A stretch of 33,399 nucleotides of DNA from assembly GCA_000434735.1 (NCBI GenBank), contig FR881210.1, positions 1 to 33,399 of the forward strand, written 5' to 3'. The position numbers and the translations under genes were made by a program. The notes under the pieces were generated by a model, which saw only the letters and a list, made by a program, of their open reading frames with translations, was not told where the DNA came from and made no database searches. Origin of the DNA: Bacteroides sp. CAG:530. Its GTDB lineage: Bacteria; Bacteroidota; Bacteroidia; Bacteroidales; Bacteroidaceae. Shown piece by piece: positions 1-7,387 of the stretch (position 1 is the first letter of the stretch; each line of letters begins with the position of its first letter).

Positions 1-786
1 ATATTGTGCATTTCCTTGAAAAATAAGGATACTTTATTGCACATGAATGCTGCCACCAAAGATGAACGTTATTATAAAGAGGCCAAACAATTATATGACA
101 ATGATATTATTACGCGTGCTTCTGATAATGACGGATACGGTTGGGCGTTGCCTTGGAATGATCAAAATTCAGTAAGGAATGCCTGTACTAATAATCCGGC
201 CTGCATTGCAGCCAGTTTGCTTTATGCTAGAACCAATGATTCGAAATATTTGGATCATGCTAAAAAGCTTTATGATTATATTGTAAAGCGTATTATGTCT
301 GCTGACGGGAAGCTGGAAAAAATGCCATTATCCTATACTCAGGGAACTTTTATTGAAGCTGCTCGGCTGCTTTATCATCATACGCAAGACCCGACTTATC
401 TGAAAAAAACAGAATATGTGATGAGACAGACTTTGGAAGCAGGCTGGTGTACCAAGAACGGTTTGTTGCGTAACGAGGGTACATCTGCCGATCAAAGCAT
501 TTTCAAGGCTATTTTTGTACCTTATGCCGTTAATTTCATACTTGATACAACAGTTGACCGAAGTATGCGTATCTTGGCCAGGGATTTTCTTCTGTATAAT
601 GCAGAGGCCTTGTGGAAAAATAACCTCGACCGCAATAAATGGCCCAGAATGTTTTGCAGTTTTTATTGGGGAGAAATCTGGTCTGATGCAAATGAGAATG
701 AGTTTAAAGGTTCTACAGGTGCTCATGCTAGTGGCTGTTCGCTGATTGAAAATGTGGCAAGGATGCTTAAATATTGCAGTATATGA
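1..786 (+). CDS. GH76-like alpha-1,6-mannanase, C-terminal part (cut by window edge)
   Basis: This is the C-terminal 261 codons of an (alpha/alpha)6-barrel glycoside hydrolase that resembles family GH76 (endo-alpha-1,6-mannanases acting on fungal or bacterial mannans). The frame is open to base 1, and the apparent start at base 4 is only an internal TTG, so the gene begins outside the window. Family-like blocks visible here are GYGWALPWNDQNSVRNAC, then ACIAASLLYARTND (the A..LY..T.D helix), then YTQGTFIEAARLLYHHTQD (the YNQG block) and YLKKTEYVMRQTL. The catalytic Asp-Asp pair of GH76 lies N-terminal of these blocks and is therefore not in the window, so activity cannot be judged. In Bacteroides such enzymes usually belong to polysaccharide utilisation loci, and the rest of such a locus would lie to the left. 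The family call is by motif pattern only. Confidence 0.72.
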   Translation: MLCISLKNKDTLLHMNAATKDERYYKEAKQLYDNDIITRASDNDGYGWALPWNDQNSVRNACTNNPACIAASLLYARTNDSKYLDHAKKLYDYIVKRIMSADGKLEKMPLSYTQGTFIEAARLLYHHTQDPTYLKKTEYVMRQTLEAGWCTKNGLLRNEGTSADQSIFKAIFVPYAVNFILDTTVDRSMRILARDFLLYNAEALWKNNLDRNKWPRMFCSFYWGEIWSDANENEFKGSTGAHASGCSLIENVARMLKYCSI

Positions 787-925
787 AAAACTTGTTTTAA
801 AAACTGCACTACTTTTCCAATTGGAATGAAGCCTGCCAAGTTCACTCTCATTAAAATTCTTGCGATATTTCTCCAGAATATCAAATACTGTAAAGCCCAA
901 AGTAGGGTGAATTTCTGAAAAAATT

Positions 926-1007
926 GTATCTTAGTCATATCCCCCTTGGGGAATTTCCCCCGTATTGGCTGACAAACCTTATTTGCGGGGAGAAGACCTA
1001 AAGATAC
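926..1007. repeat. Structured intergenic element with nested inverted repeats
   Basis: An outer inverted repeat, GTATCTTAG at 926-934 and CTAAAGATAC at 998-1007 (one bulged A), encloses a C/G-rich core. The core includes the imperfect palindrome GGGGAATTTCCCC at 948-960 and a further GGGG tract at 986-990. Read on the minus strand, the outer stem is followed by AATTTTTT, so it could act as a terminator for leftward transcription or as the 3' stop for the rightward GH76 gene region. It matches no RNA family I recognise. Confidence 0.35.
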
Positions 1008-1043
1008 AAAAAAACAACTAATTTGCAATACTTTGTTTATGAA

Positions 1044-1244
1044 TTAGTTGGCTGATTTTATGCTATTTACTGAATGTCTGGACATTTTGGTAAGCAGGCG
1101 CACGCCTTTTGATTCCAGTATCTCGCTGTCGGGCAAGTTATGTATGGCAGGAGCCAGTAACTTTTCAATGTTGGTTACTTTGGCGAGTATGGTACTGAGC
1201 ATATGGGCCATCTGCCCACCCTGTGCGGTTCTTCTGTTATTCAT
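1044..1244 (-). CDS. Doubtful small hypothetical protein or gene remnant
   Basis: This is a 66-codon minus-strand ORF with polar, helix-forming composition (it begins MNNRRTAQGGQMAHMLST). The overlapping plus-strand ORF has a hydrophobic, shadow-like composition, so minus is the more plausible coding strand. I recognise no domain. The C-terminal half (ESKGVRLLTKMSRHSV) is faintly reminiscent of a helix-turn-helix, but this is weak. No good promoter or ribosome binding site is visible, and the ORF lies in a gene-poor stretch, so it may be a decayed gene or non-coding. Confidence 0.2.
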   Translation of the reverse strand: MNNRRTAQGGQMAHMLSTILAKVTNIEKLLAPAIHNLPDSEILESKGVRLLTKMSRHSVNSIKSAN

Positions 1245-1361
1245 AATGACCTTGTTTTTATTGTTTATGGTGCAATATTACGGAGATATTACAAGGCCAT
1301 TGGTTACTCAACCGTTGAGCAACCGCCAAAAAAAGACAGAAAACGCCAAGCTGGGACAAAA

Positions 1362-1391
1362 AATAGCCGGGAGGTTCTGTTCCCGGCTATT
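1362..1391 (-). terminator. Strong hairpin with T-run on the minus strand
   Basis: A perfect 11-bp stem, AATAGCCGGGA (1362-1372) with TCCCGGCTATT (1381-1391), has an 8-nt loop. Read leftward it is followed by a run of six T, the layout of an intrinsic terminator for minus-strand transcription. No minus-strand gene lies between it and 1704, so what it terminates is unclear. Confidence 0.6.
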
Positions 1392-1454
1392 CTATGACAG
1401 GTAGGTATCAATAAAAGTACAACTGTGCTTATTAATACTTTAATAATCAGATTT

Positions 1455-1490
1455 ATATAACAAAATAAACGAGAAAATATTTTGTTATAT
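1455..1490. repeat. Perfect 13-bp inverted repeat
   Basis: ATATAACAAAATA (1455-1467) and TATTTTGTTATAT (1478-1490) are perfect inverted copies around a 10-nt spacer. The element is AT-rich and has no T-run after it. It may be an operator or cruciform-forming site. It sits about 215 bp upstream of the lemA start. Confidence 0.5.
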
Positions 1491-1621
1491 CCCCAATATT
1501 TCCTACATTCGTATATGAGTTATTTGAAACTATGCAAAGCAGTGTAACCCGAAGTAGGACTTCCATCACTAAATCGTTACATGCATCTTTTAGACCTCTA
1601 TATTTGACTTATTTTCAGAGA

Positions 1622-1674
1622 GTTATTTGTAAATATATAGTTTTATAATTAAAAACTATATATTTGCAAATAAC
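1622..1674. repeat. 23-bp near-perfect inverted repeat overlapping the lemA promoter
   Basis: The arms are 1622-1644 (begins GTTATTTGTAAATATA) and 1652-1674 (ends ATATTTGCAAATAAC). They match over 23 bp with one mismatch and a 7-nt spacer. The right arm contains the -7 promoter element of the downstream operon. The long dyad is a good candidate for a repressor or activator binding site. Part of it could also form a hairpin at the extreme 5' end of the mRNA. Confidence 0.6.
1659..1666 (+). promoter_or_regulatory. Bacteroidales -7 promoter element for the lemA operon
   Basis: TATATTTG fits the Bacteroides primary-sigma -7 consensus TAnnTTTG. It lies 38 bp before the lemA ATG and within the right arm of the 23-bp inverted repeat. 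No clear -33 TTTG is seen at the ideal spacing. A weak Shine-Dalgarno-like AAGG sits at 1692-1695. Confidence 0.5.
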
Positions 1675-1703
1675 GAAAAGAAATCATTAAAAAGGTACTT
1701 ATT

Positions 1704-2453
1704 ATGGCAAATCAATTAGATGAACTTACAGGCCCGGTAAACAATCAGGGTCAGGACATACACGTTATCAATCGTCAGCTTCCGGTGGTGGTAGGCTTCG
1801 GCTCTACTTTGTTCGAAATTGCGCTGTGGGTTACTATCCCGGTGCTTGTGTTGCTCTATGTGTTGCTTATGGGACATACTTTGACCGACCCTATGCTGGT
1901 GGGCGTAGTAGGTTGCTTGGTAGGAATACTGCCGGGTGTGATATTCATATTTATGAAAATCTCGGCACGAAATTATTTTCAGCAACTTGAACAGCGCATT
2001 CAGGCTGAGGCTTCTAATATCGATAACTATCTGGAACAGCGAGTGCAAATCTTGCAGAACGTAGTGGGACTGGTAGAACGCGCTGTAGAGTTGGATAAAG
2101 ACGTGATGAAAACTGTAGCCGCACTTCGCGGAGGAAGCGTGAACGACTCAAACAGAAACGCCGTAAATCAGCAGGTAAGTACAGCGTTCGCACGTTTGTT
2201 TCCTCAGGTAGAAGCCTATCCTGAGCTTAAAGCGCATAACGCCATTGCCGATGCCATGCAGCAGAACAGCTATCTTCAGCGTGAGATTACCGCTGCTCGT
2301 ACTGTGTATAACAGCCGAGTAACGCAGTGGAACACAGATATCTTTGCTTGGCCCACCAAGATGATTGTAGCTGCCCGTCAGGGATATACCACACGTATAC
2401 CGTTCACCGCATCGGCAGAGGTACGCGAACAAGCGAGAAGCAAATTTTTCTGA
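1704..2453 (+). CDS. lemA: LemA family membrane protein
   Basis: This 249-residue protein is of the LemA family, membrane-anchored helical-bundle proteins of unknown biochemical role. Two hydrophobic segments are visible (about 34-56 and 63-85), against the single N-terminal anchor usual in the family. A long helical region follows, with the family pattern YPELKAHNAIADAMQQ, then REITAARTVYNSRVTQWN and a proline/aromatic turn (FAWPTKMIVAAR). The start is the ATG at 1704, behind a promoter within an inverted repeat. The next gene starts 10 bp after the stop, so the two are co-transcribed and probably work together at the inner membrane. Family assignment is firm; function is not known. Confidence 0.88.
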   Translation: MANQLDELTGPVNNQGQDIHVINRQLPVVVGFGSTLFEIALWVTIPVLVLLYVLLMGHTLTDPMLVGVVGCLVGILPGVIFIFMKISARNYFQQLEQRIQAEASNIDNYLEQRVQILQNVVGLVERAVELDKDVMKTVAALRGGSVNDSNRNAVNQQVSTAFARLFPQVEAYPELKAHNAIADAMQQNSYLQREITAARTVYNSRVTQWNTDIFAWPTKMIVAARQGYTTRIPFTASAEVREQARSKFF

Positions 2454-2463
2454 TTATTAGTCT

Positions 2464-4194
2464 ATGCAGAAGGATATCTACGATCCGCTGAAAGAGTATG
2501 TAAACGTCTATCGCCACAAGTTTAAAGAGGTAGCGGAGAAGACTTTTGCCGAATTGGCGGCAGAAGCGCAGGTCGATGTCGAGAAAAACCGTGAGACTTG
2601 CCGACGGATTTATTCGGAAGAGAACTCATTGTCTAAGGTGATGACGAGCATCCGATGGCAAAAGGTGTGGCGTGTCTTGCTATGGCTGTGCGTGGCTGTA
2701 GGTTTCATAGTGGGCTTCACCATGTATGATGTGTTAGATTACGTAGACCTTCTAATCGTGGGCTTTGTTATATTCGGTGCATTGGGATTACTTTTCACTG
2801 ATATAAATCCTAAAATTAAGGAGATGAAGTCGGAACGCGACAAACTGACTGCCAAGGTAGACAAGCTGAAAAAGGAAGCTTGGCAGCAGATGGCTCCGCT
2901 AAATAACTTGTACGACTGGGATGTGCTTACACGCATGATGACTAAAACCGTACCCCGACTGGAGTTCGATCCATATTTCACCACTCAGCGTTTAGCCGAT
3001 TTGAAGGCAACTTACGGATGGAGCGACTCGTTTAACGCCGGACGCTCGGTGGTATATTCGCACTCCGGGCTGATTAACGGAAATCCGTTCGTGATATGCC
3101 GCACCCGTAAAATGGAAATGGGTACCAAGACCTATTACGGAGAGAAAACCATTCACTGGACTACAGAAGAAACCGACTCTGACGGAAAAACACGTACTGT
3201 TCATCACTCGGAAACACTTGTAGCCAGCGTTACGGCTCCTTACCCGGAGTACTTTGAGAAGACTCGTCTTATCTATGGCAATACGGCGGCTCCCGATTTG
3301 ATTTTCTACCGTAAGCAAAGCGGATTGGCAGATAGTGAAGGCTCGCTTAAGTTCAAGATGAAGCGACACTCCTTACGTAAGAAATCGAGAGACCTTAGCA
3401 ACGCTGATTTCGCTATGATGACCAACGAGGAATTCGAGGTAGCCTTCGATACAAGTAACCGTAACAACAATCAGCAATACGCTCTACTCTTTACGCCTCT
3501 TGCCCAAGAAAGCATGATGAATCTGCTTAAAGATGATAAGGTAGGATTCGGCGACGATTTCGATTTCGGCAAGCAGCGGATGATAAACGTCATCTTCTCA
3601 AATCACATGCAGTCGCTTAACCTCGATATGAATCCGCAGCAATACAAAGGTTTTGATTACGATAAGGCAGAAGCCGATTTCTACGCTATCAACTCCCGCT
3701 ATTTCCGTGCTATCTATTTCTGTTTCGCCCCATTGCTGTGCGTGCCTATGTATCAGCAGATACGTCCGCAGGAAGATATTTACGGACGAAACATGCAGCA
3801 ACACAGCTCTTTCTGGGAGCATGAAGCGTTGGCTAACTTTTGGGGACAGGGCCGTTTCAAGCACCCGTCCTGCGTTACCAATTGTATCTTGAAGACAGAG
3901 CAATTACAGACCATCGGCGATAACTCCACCATTAAGGTAAACGCCTACGGCTATCGTACAGAGCAACATTTGGAGTATGTAAGTAAATGGGGAGGCGACG
4001 GTAATCTGCATCATGTTCCGGTATATTGGGATGAATACCTACCCGTGACCGGAAGCGGTATGATTTACCTTAAGGAGGACAATAACTTTAAAGACGATTC
4101 GGTTACTCAGCGTCAGCGTTTGGGGCACATACGCAGCGTGCTTACAGAAAACAATCTGAATATATACAGAAGGCACATCGCGTCGAGAGTGTAA
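2464..4194 (+). CDS. Large membrane protein of unknown function, LemA partner
   Basis: This is a 576-residue protein I cannot assign to a named family with certainty. It has a soluble N-terminal helix (1-65), two closely spaced membrane segments (about 68-87 and 93-111), a lysine/glutamate-rich coiled-coil stretch (about 115-143) and then a soluble domain of roughly 430 residues. That domain is rich in beta-type segments and aromatic residues and ends in a basic tail. No catalytic motif stands out. In layout it resembles the uncharacterised DUF3137-type proteins found beside lemA in some other bacteria; that resemblance is inference. It starts 10 bp after lemA, which argues for a two-component membrane module. 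It ends before a bidirectional terminator facing aspA. Confidence 0.75.
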   Translation: MQKDIYDPLKEYVNVYRHKFKEVAEKTFAELAAEAQVDVEKNRETCRRIYSEENSLSKVMTSIRWQKVWRVLLWLCVAVGFIVGFTMYDVLDYVDLLIVGFVIFGALGLLFTDINPKIKEMKSERDKLTAKVDKLKKEAWQQMAPLNNLYDWDVLTRMMTKTVPRLEFDPYFTTQRLADLKATYGWSDSFNAGRSVVYSHSGLINGNPFVICRTRKMEMGTKTYYGEKTIHWTTEETDSDGKTRTVHHSETLVASVTAPYPEYFEKTRLIYGNTAAPDLIFYRKQSGLADSEGSLKFKMKRHSLRKKSRDLSNADFAMMTNEEFEVAFDTSNRNNNQQYALLFTPLAQESMMNLLKDDKVGFGDDFDFGKQRMINVIFSNHMQSLNLDMNPQQYKGFDYDKAEADFYAINSRYFRAIYFCFAPLLCVPMYQQIRPQEDIYGRNMQQHSSFWEHEALANFWGQGRFKHPSCVTNCILKTEQLQTIGDNSTIKVNAYGYRTEQHLEYVSKWGGDGNLHHVPVYWDEYLPVTGSGMIYLKEDNNFKDDSVTQRQRLGHIRSVLTENNLNIYRRHIASRV

Positions 4195-4212
4195 TAGCAG
4201 AAAAACAATGTG

Positions 4213-4284
4213 ATGATTGATATGAACCATCGTAATGTTTTGTTTGAACCATCGCATTGTTTCATATCAATCATAGCAATGTTT
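4213..4284. repeat. Three 22-bp-period repeats overlapping a 14-bp inverted repeat
   Basis: Three imperfect copies of a 17-bp core begin at exactly 22-bp steps: GAACCATCGTAATGTTT at 4224, GAACCATCGCATTGTTT at 4246 and CAATCATAGCAATGTTT at 4268. Across them lies a perfect 14-bp inverted repeat, ATGATTGATATGAA (4213-4226) with TTCATATCAATCAT (4261-4274). The element lies just after the LemA operon stop and before the shared terminator. Its function is unknown. Confidence 0.6.
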
Positions 4285-4321
4285 TCTAGCAAATAATCCA
4301 CACATTGCAAATGCATAAATT

Positions 4322-4371
4322 AAAAAGCCGACCATCAACAAACACTGCGTTTGCTGACAGTCGGCTTTTTT
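4322..4371. terminator. Bidirectional terminator between the LemA operon and aspA
   Basis: The stem AAAAAGCCGAC (4322-4332) with GTCGGCTTTTT (4360-4370) has a T-run on each strand. It sits between two convergent genes, so it can stop transcription from both sides. Confidence 0.85.
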
Positions 4372-4439
4372 AAACCTTGAACTTACTACGTCATACCGAC
4401 GTAAAATTAATCGCTAAATTAATTCGTTTAGAAATATTA

Positions 4440-5870
4440 TTAATGATTAGGATGAATATCCAACTTAACCGGCTTAATCATATTTTCCGGTTTCAAGATA
4501 GTATCCAAGTCCTCCTTAGAAAGGATATCATGTTCTAATACCAATTCATATACACCTCTACCAGTTTGCTGAGCTTCCTTAGCAATCTTAGTAGAGTTCT
4601 TATAACCGATAACCGGGTTAAGAGCAGTAACTACACCTATACTGTCGTGTACTTCCTGACGACATCTGTCTTCGTTGGCAGTGATACCGTCAATACATAA
4701 TGTACGCAGTGTATCGAAACCATTCATGAACAAGTCGGCTGATTCAAAGCAGCACTGAGCCATTACCGGTTCCATAGCGTTAAGCTCCATCTGAGCAGCT
4801 TCGCCACTCATGGTTACGCAGAGGTCGTTACCTATAACCTTGTAAGAAATCTGGTTCATCACTTCAGGGATAACCGGATTAACTTTACCCGGCATGATAG
4901 AAGAACCCGGTTGCATAGCCGGAAGGTTGATTTCGCCGAATCCGCAGCGTGGACCTGAAGCCAACAAACGCAAGTCGTTACAAATCTTGTTCATCTTAAC
5001 TGCGATGCGACGCATAGCGCCAGAGTAACCTACCATGCAAGAAGTATCCGAAGTAGCACCTACCAAGTCTTCTGCCAAGCGGATTTCCAATCCTGTGATT
5101 TGGCGCAATGCGGCAACACACTTCTCAGCATATCCCGGTTCGGCGGTAATACCTGTACCGATAGCTGTAGCACCCATGTTAACGGTCAGGAAATCTTGAG
5201 CAGCGTAGTTCAAGTTGGCTACCTCTTGTTCCAAGATGCTTGCAAAGCCGTTGAATGTCTGTCCTAAAGTCATAGGAACTGCATCTTCCAACTGAGTACG
5301 TCCCATCTTAACGATGTGAGCCATCTCTTCTGCTTTCTTACGGAAAGAAGCGATAAGAGCCTTGAAATGTTCTACCAGTTTAAGGTGAGTATAATACAGA
5401 CCGATGTGTATAGCTGTAGGATAAGCGTCGTTTGTAGATTGTGAGCGGTTAACAGCGTCGTTAGGAGAGCAGAACTGATATTCTCCTCTTTGATGACCCA
5501 TCAACTCAAGAGCACGGTTGGCAATAACTTCGTTGGCGTTCATGTTGGTAGTAGTACCTGCACCGCCTTGAATCATGTCTACCGGGAACTGGTCGTGGTG
5601 TTTGCCGTCAAGAATTTCCTTACATGCTTCTATGATAGCGTTAGCTTGTTCTTCAGTCAGCAGGTCGAGTTCGCGGTTAGCCATAGCTGCACCCATCTTG
5701 GTGATAGCCAAACCTTGGATGAACAAAGGATATTCGTTCAGATGAAACTTACTGATGTTGAAGTTTTCGATACCACGAAGGGTTTGTACTCCATATAATG
5801 CACTTTCGGGTACTTCGCGGCTACCGATTAAGTCGCTCTCAATACGTGTTTTAGACAAATTCTGTTCCAT
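4440..5870 (-). CDS. aspA: Aspartate ammonia-lyase
   Basis: This enzyme reversibly deaminates L-aspartate to fumarate and ammonia. In Bacteroides it feeds fumarate respiration and amino-acid metabolism. The 476-residue length and motifs fit the aspartase/fumarase superfamily: GAGTTTNMNANEV (about 104-116), SQSTNDAYPT (about 143-152) and the signature loop GSSIMPGKVNPV (about 322-333), whose serine is the catalytic base in the family. GSSIMPGKVNPV is shared with fumarase class II, but the overall sequence, for example the N-terminal RIESDLIGSREVP, fits aspartase better. It is monocistronic, divergent from the broken porin gene and convergent with the LemA operon. A candidate -7 element (TACCTTCG on minus) lies about 70 bp upstream. 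Confidence 0.93.
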   Translation of the reverse strand: MEQNLSKTRIESDLIGSREVPESALYGVQTLRGIENFNISKFHLNEYPLFIQGLAITKMGAAMANRELDLLTEEQANAIIEACKEILDGKHHDQFPVDMIQGGAGTTTNMNANEVIANRALELMGHQRGEYQFCSPNDAVNRSQSTNDAYPTAIHIGLYYTHLKLVEHFKALIASFRKKAEEMAHIVKMGRTQLEDAVPMTLGQTFNGFASILEQEVANLNYAAQDFLTVNMGATAIGTGITAEPGYAEKCVAALRQITGLEIRLAEDLVGATSDTSCMVGYSGAMRRIAVKMNKICNDLRLLASGPRCGFGEINLPAMQPGSSIMPGKVNPVIPEVMNQISYKVIGNDLCVTMSGEAAQMELNAMEPVMAQCCFESADLFMNGFDTLRTLCIDGITANEDRCRQEVHDSIGVVTALNPVIGYKNSTKIAKEAQQTGRGVYELVLEHDILSKEDLDTILKPENMIKPVKLDIHPNH

Positions 5871-5937
5871 AGTGATTTTTTATATATTAACAAATATTTT
5901 ATTATAAGGTATTTACCTGATTTTTTCAATAGCGCCA

Positions 5938-5945
5938 CGAAGGTA
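5938..5945 (-). promoter_or_regulatory. Candidate -7 element for aspA
   Basis: On the minus strand this reads TACCTTCG, one base off the TAnnTTTG consensus, about 70 bp upstream of the aspA start. It lies in the divergent spacer shared with the porin pseudogene. Confidence 0.35.
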
Positions 5946-6028
5946 TCCTTTTTTTTTATAAGAAAAAACTATTCCATAAGAAATTTATTTTATTGCATGA
6001 ATTAGCAAAATAATAGAAAGAAACCTCA

Positions 6029-6036
6029 TATATTTG
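6029..6036 (+). promoter_or_regulatory. -7 promoter element of the porin gene
   Basis: TATATTTG matches the Bacteroides -7 consensus exactly. It ends only 4 bp before an ATG at 6041, so transcription should begin at or after that ATG. This supports the next in-frame ATG (6077), which starts a proper signal peptide, as the real start. Confidence 0.55.
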
Positions 6037-6076
6037 CACTATGAATGATAACTGTTATTATAAATCAGCTTTTACT

Positions 6077-7296
6077 ATGAAAAAATTTATCTTTATGATG
6101 TTATTATGGTCTAGCGGTATGGCTTGTGCGATGGTCAGTGAAACCGCAGGCAATGACAATATTTCTCCTAATTCTACCTTGTTCGAAGAGCTTACTAATG
6201 TAAAAAAGAAGACTGACAAACTCAACCTCTTTATGTATATGAAGGGAAGCTTCGGAGCGGACTTTAATGACGGCTTTCAGGACGGAAAATTCAAGATGGA
6301 CCAGTTTCGCATAGAGGCTAAAGGTAACCTGAACGACTGGCTGTTCTATCGTTATCGCCAGCGTCTTAACCGCCCCAACGACGGTCCGGAGATGATTACC
6401 GCCCCAACGACGGTCAGGAGATGATTGATAATATGCCTACCTCTATAGACTATGCGTTCGTTACCATTAAATTCAACAAACGGGCGGAGTTGACTATCGG
6501 TAAGCATTCAGCTTTCTTCGGAGGTATAGAGTTCGACCAAAATCCTATCGATGTATATATGTATAGCGATAAGGGCAGTACTCAAGAGTGCTTCCTTACA
6601 GGGGTGAACTTTTGCTATTACTTTAATCCGAATCATCATGTCAATCTGCAGGTGATGAACAACCGCAGTGGCTCGTTCGAATCTACGTATGGTGTTACTG
6701 AACCCGAAGAGGGTAAGGTTTCTGATTTGAAGGATACAAAGATGCCGTTGCTCTACAACGTAAACTGGAACGGCACTTTCAATGATGTGTTCAATGCCCG
6801 CTGGTCGGCTACCGTATCGAGCGAGACCAAAGGACACCTTATGTATTATTACGCTATGGGTAACGAGCTGAAGTTGGGCAAGTGGTACGCTTTTGCCGAC
6901 CTTATGTATTCTAAGGAAAGCCTCGACCGCTCTGGCATTATATCAGATATCGTTGGTCGTCCGTACGGTCATAACGTAGGCAATGCCTCTTATCGCTCTG
7001 TTGTAGCTCAGTGCAACTATCGCTTCCTTCCCAAATGGCAGCTCGGAGTAAAGGGTATGCGCGAAACATCGTGGGTAGACAAGACTACCGAAATAGCGGA
7101 AAAAGGGAAGTATCGCACTTCTTACGGATATGTAGCTACGTTGGAGTATTTCCCTATGGAGACCAACCTGCATTTCTTTGTAGCCTATATGGGCCGTACG
7201 TATAACTATACTTCGCTCGCTAAGGCGTTTGGGCATTCTAATTACGACACCCACCGTGTAGCTACCGGCTTTGTTTGGAATTTACCGTTGTTTTAA
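6077..7296 (+). pseudogene. Outer-membrane porin (OprO/OprP-like), frameshifted by a 29-bp tandem duplication
   Basis: The first piece (6077-6424) encodes a signal peptide, MKKFIFMMLLWSSGMACA, a short polar stretch and the first beta strands, ending YRYRQRLNRPNDG. The second piece (6421-7296) continues the barrel through to a C-terminal aromatic residue (NLPLF), as in outer-membrane barrels. The break is a tandem duplication: 29 bp from 6370 recurs at 6399 with a C/A difference, and 29 is not a multiple of three. Removing one copy gives a continuous 396-residue porin reading NDGQEMIDNMPTSIDYAF. The two ORFs overlap as ATGA at 6421-6424 with AGGAG directly in front, but the second piece lacks a signal peptide, so restart would not give a normal porin. 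It is divergent from aspA. Confidence 0.82.
6370..6427 (+). repeat. 29-bp tandem duplication inside the porin gene
   Basis: Unit 1 is 6370-6398 and unit 2 is 6399-6427. Both begin CCGCCCCAACGACGGTC. They differ at one internal position (CCGGAG against CAGGAG) and at the last base. Unit 2 matches the frame of the downstream barrel sequence. The duplication shifts the reading frame and leads to a TGA at 6422-6424. Confidence 0.9.
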
Positions 7297-7301
7297 AATT
7301 T

Positions 7302-7355
7302 AAAACGGGCTGCCAAGCTCCCTCTTTTAAGAGAGAAACTCGGTCAGCCCGTTTT
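7302..7355. terminator. Bidirectional terminator after the porin
   Basis: AAAACGGGCTG (7302-7312) pairs with CAGCCCGTTTT (7345-7355), giving U-tracts on both strands. It lies between the convergent porin and BACON-like ORFs. Confidence 0.75.
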
Positions 7356-7387
7356 GCGACTGTTGTTCAGCCTGTTGCTATTGTGAA

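Noticed and set aside
328..900. 190-codon minus-strand ORF opposite the GH76 gene
   Set aside because: It lies antisense to a well-supported gene, has no domain pattern, and its composition is that of a shadow frame.
1048..1404. 118-codon plus-strand ORF in the gene-poor region
   Set aside because: It is hydrophobic without an ordered membrane topology, runs through the minus-strand terminator stem, and looks like the complement of a polar frame.
1622..1674. Invertible promoter of the Bacteroides capsule type
   Set aside because: The spacer between the repeat arms is only 7 nt, too short for an invertible segment, and no recombinase gene is nearby.
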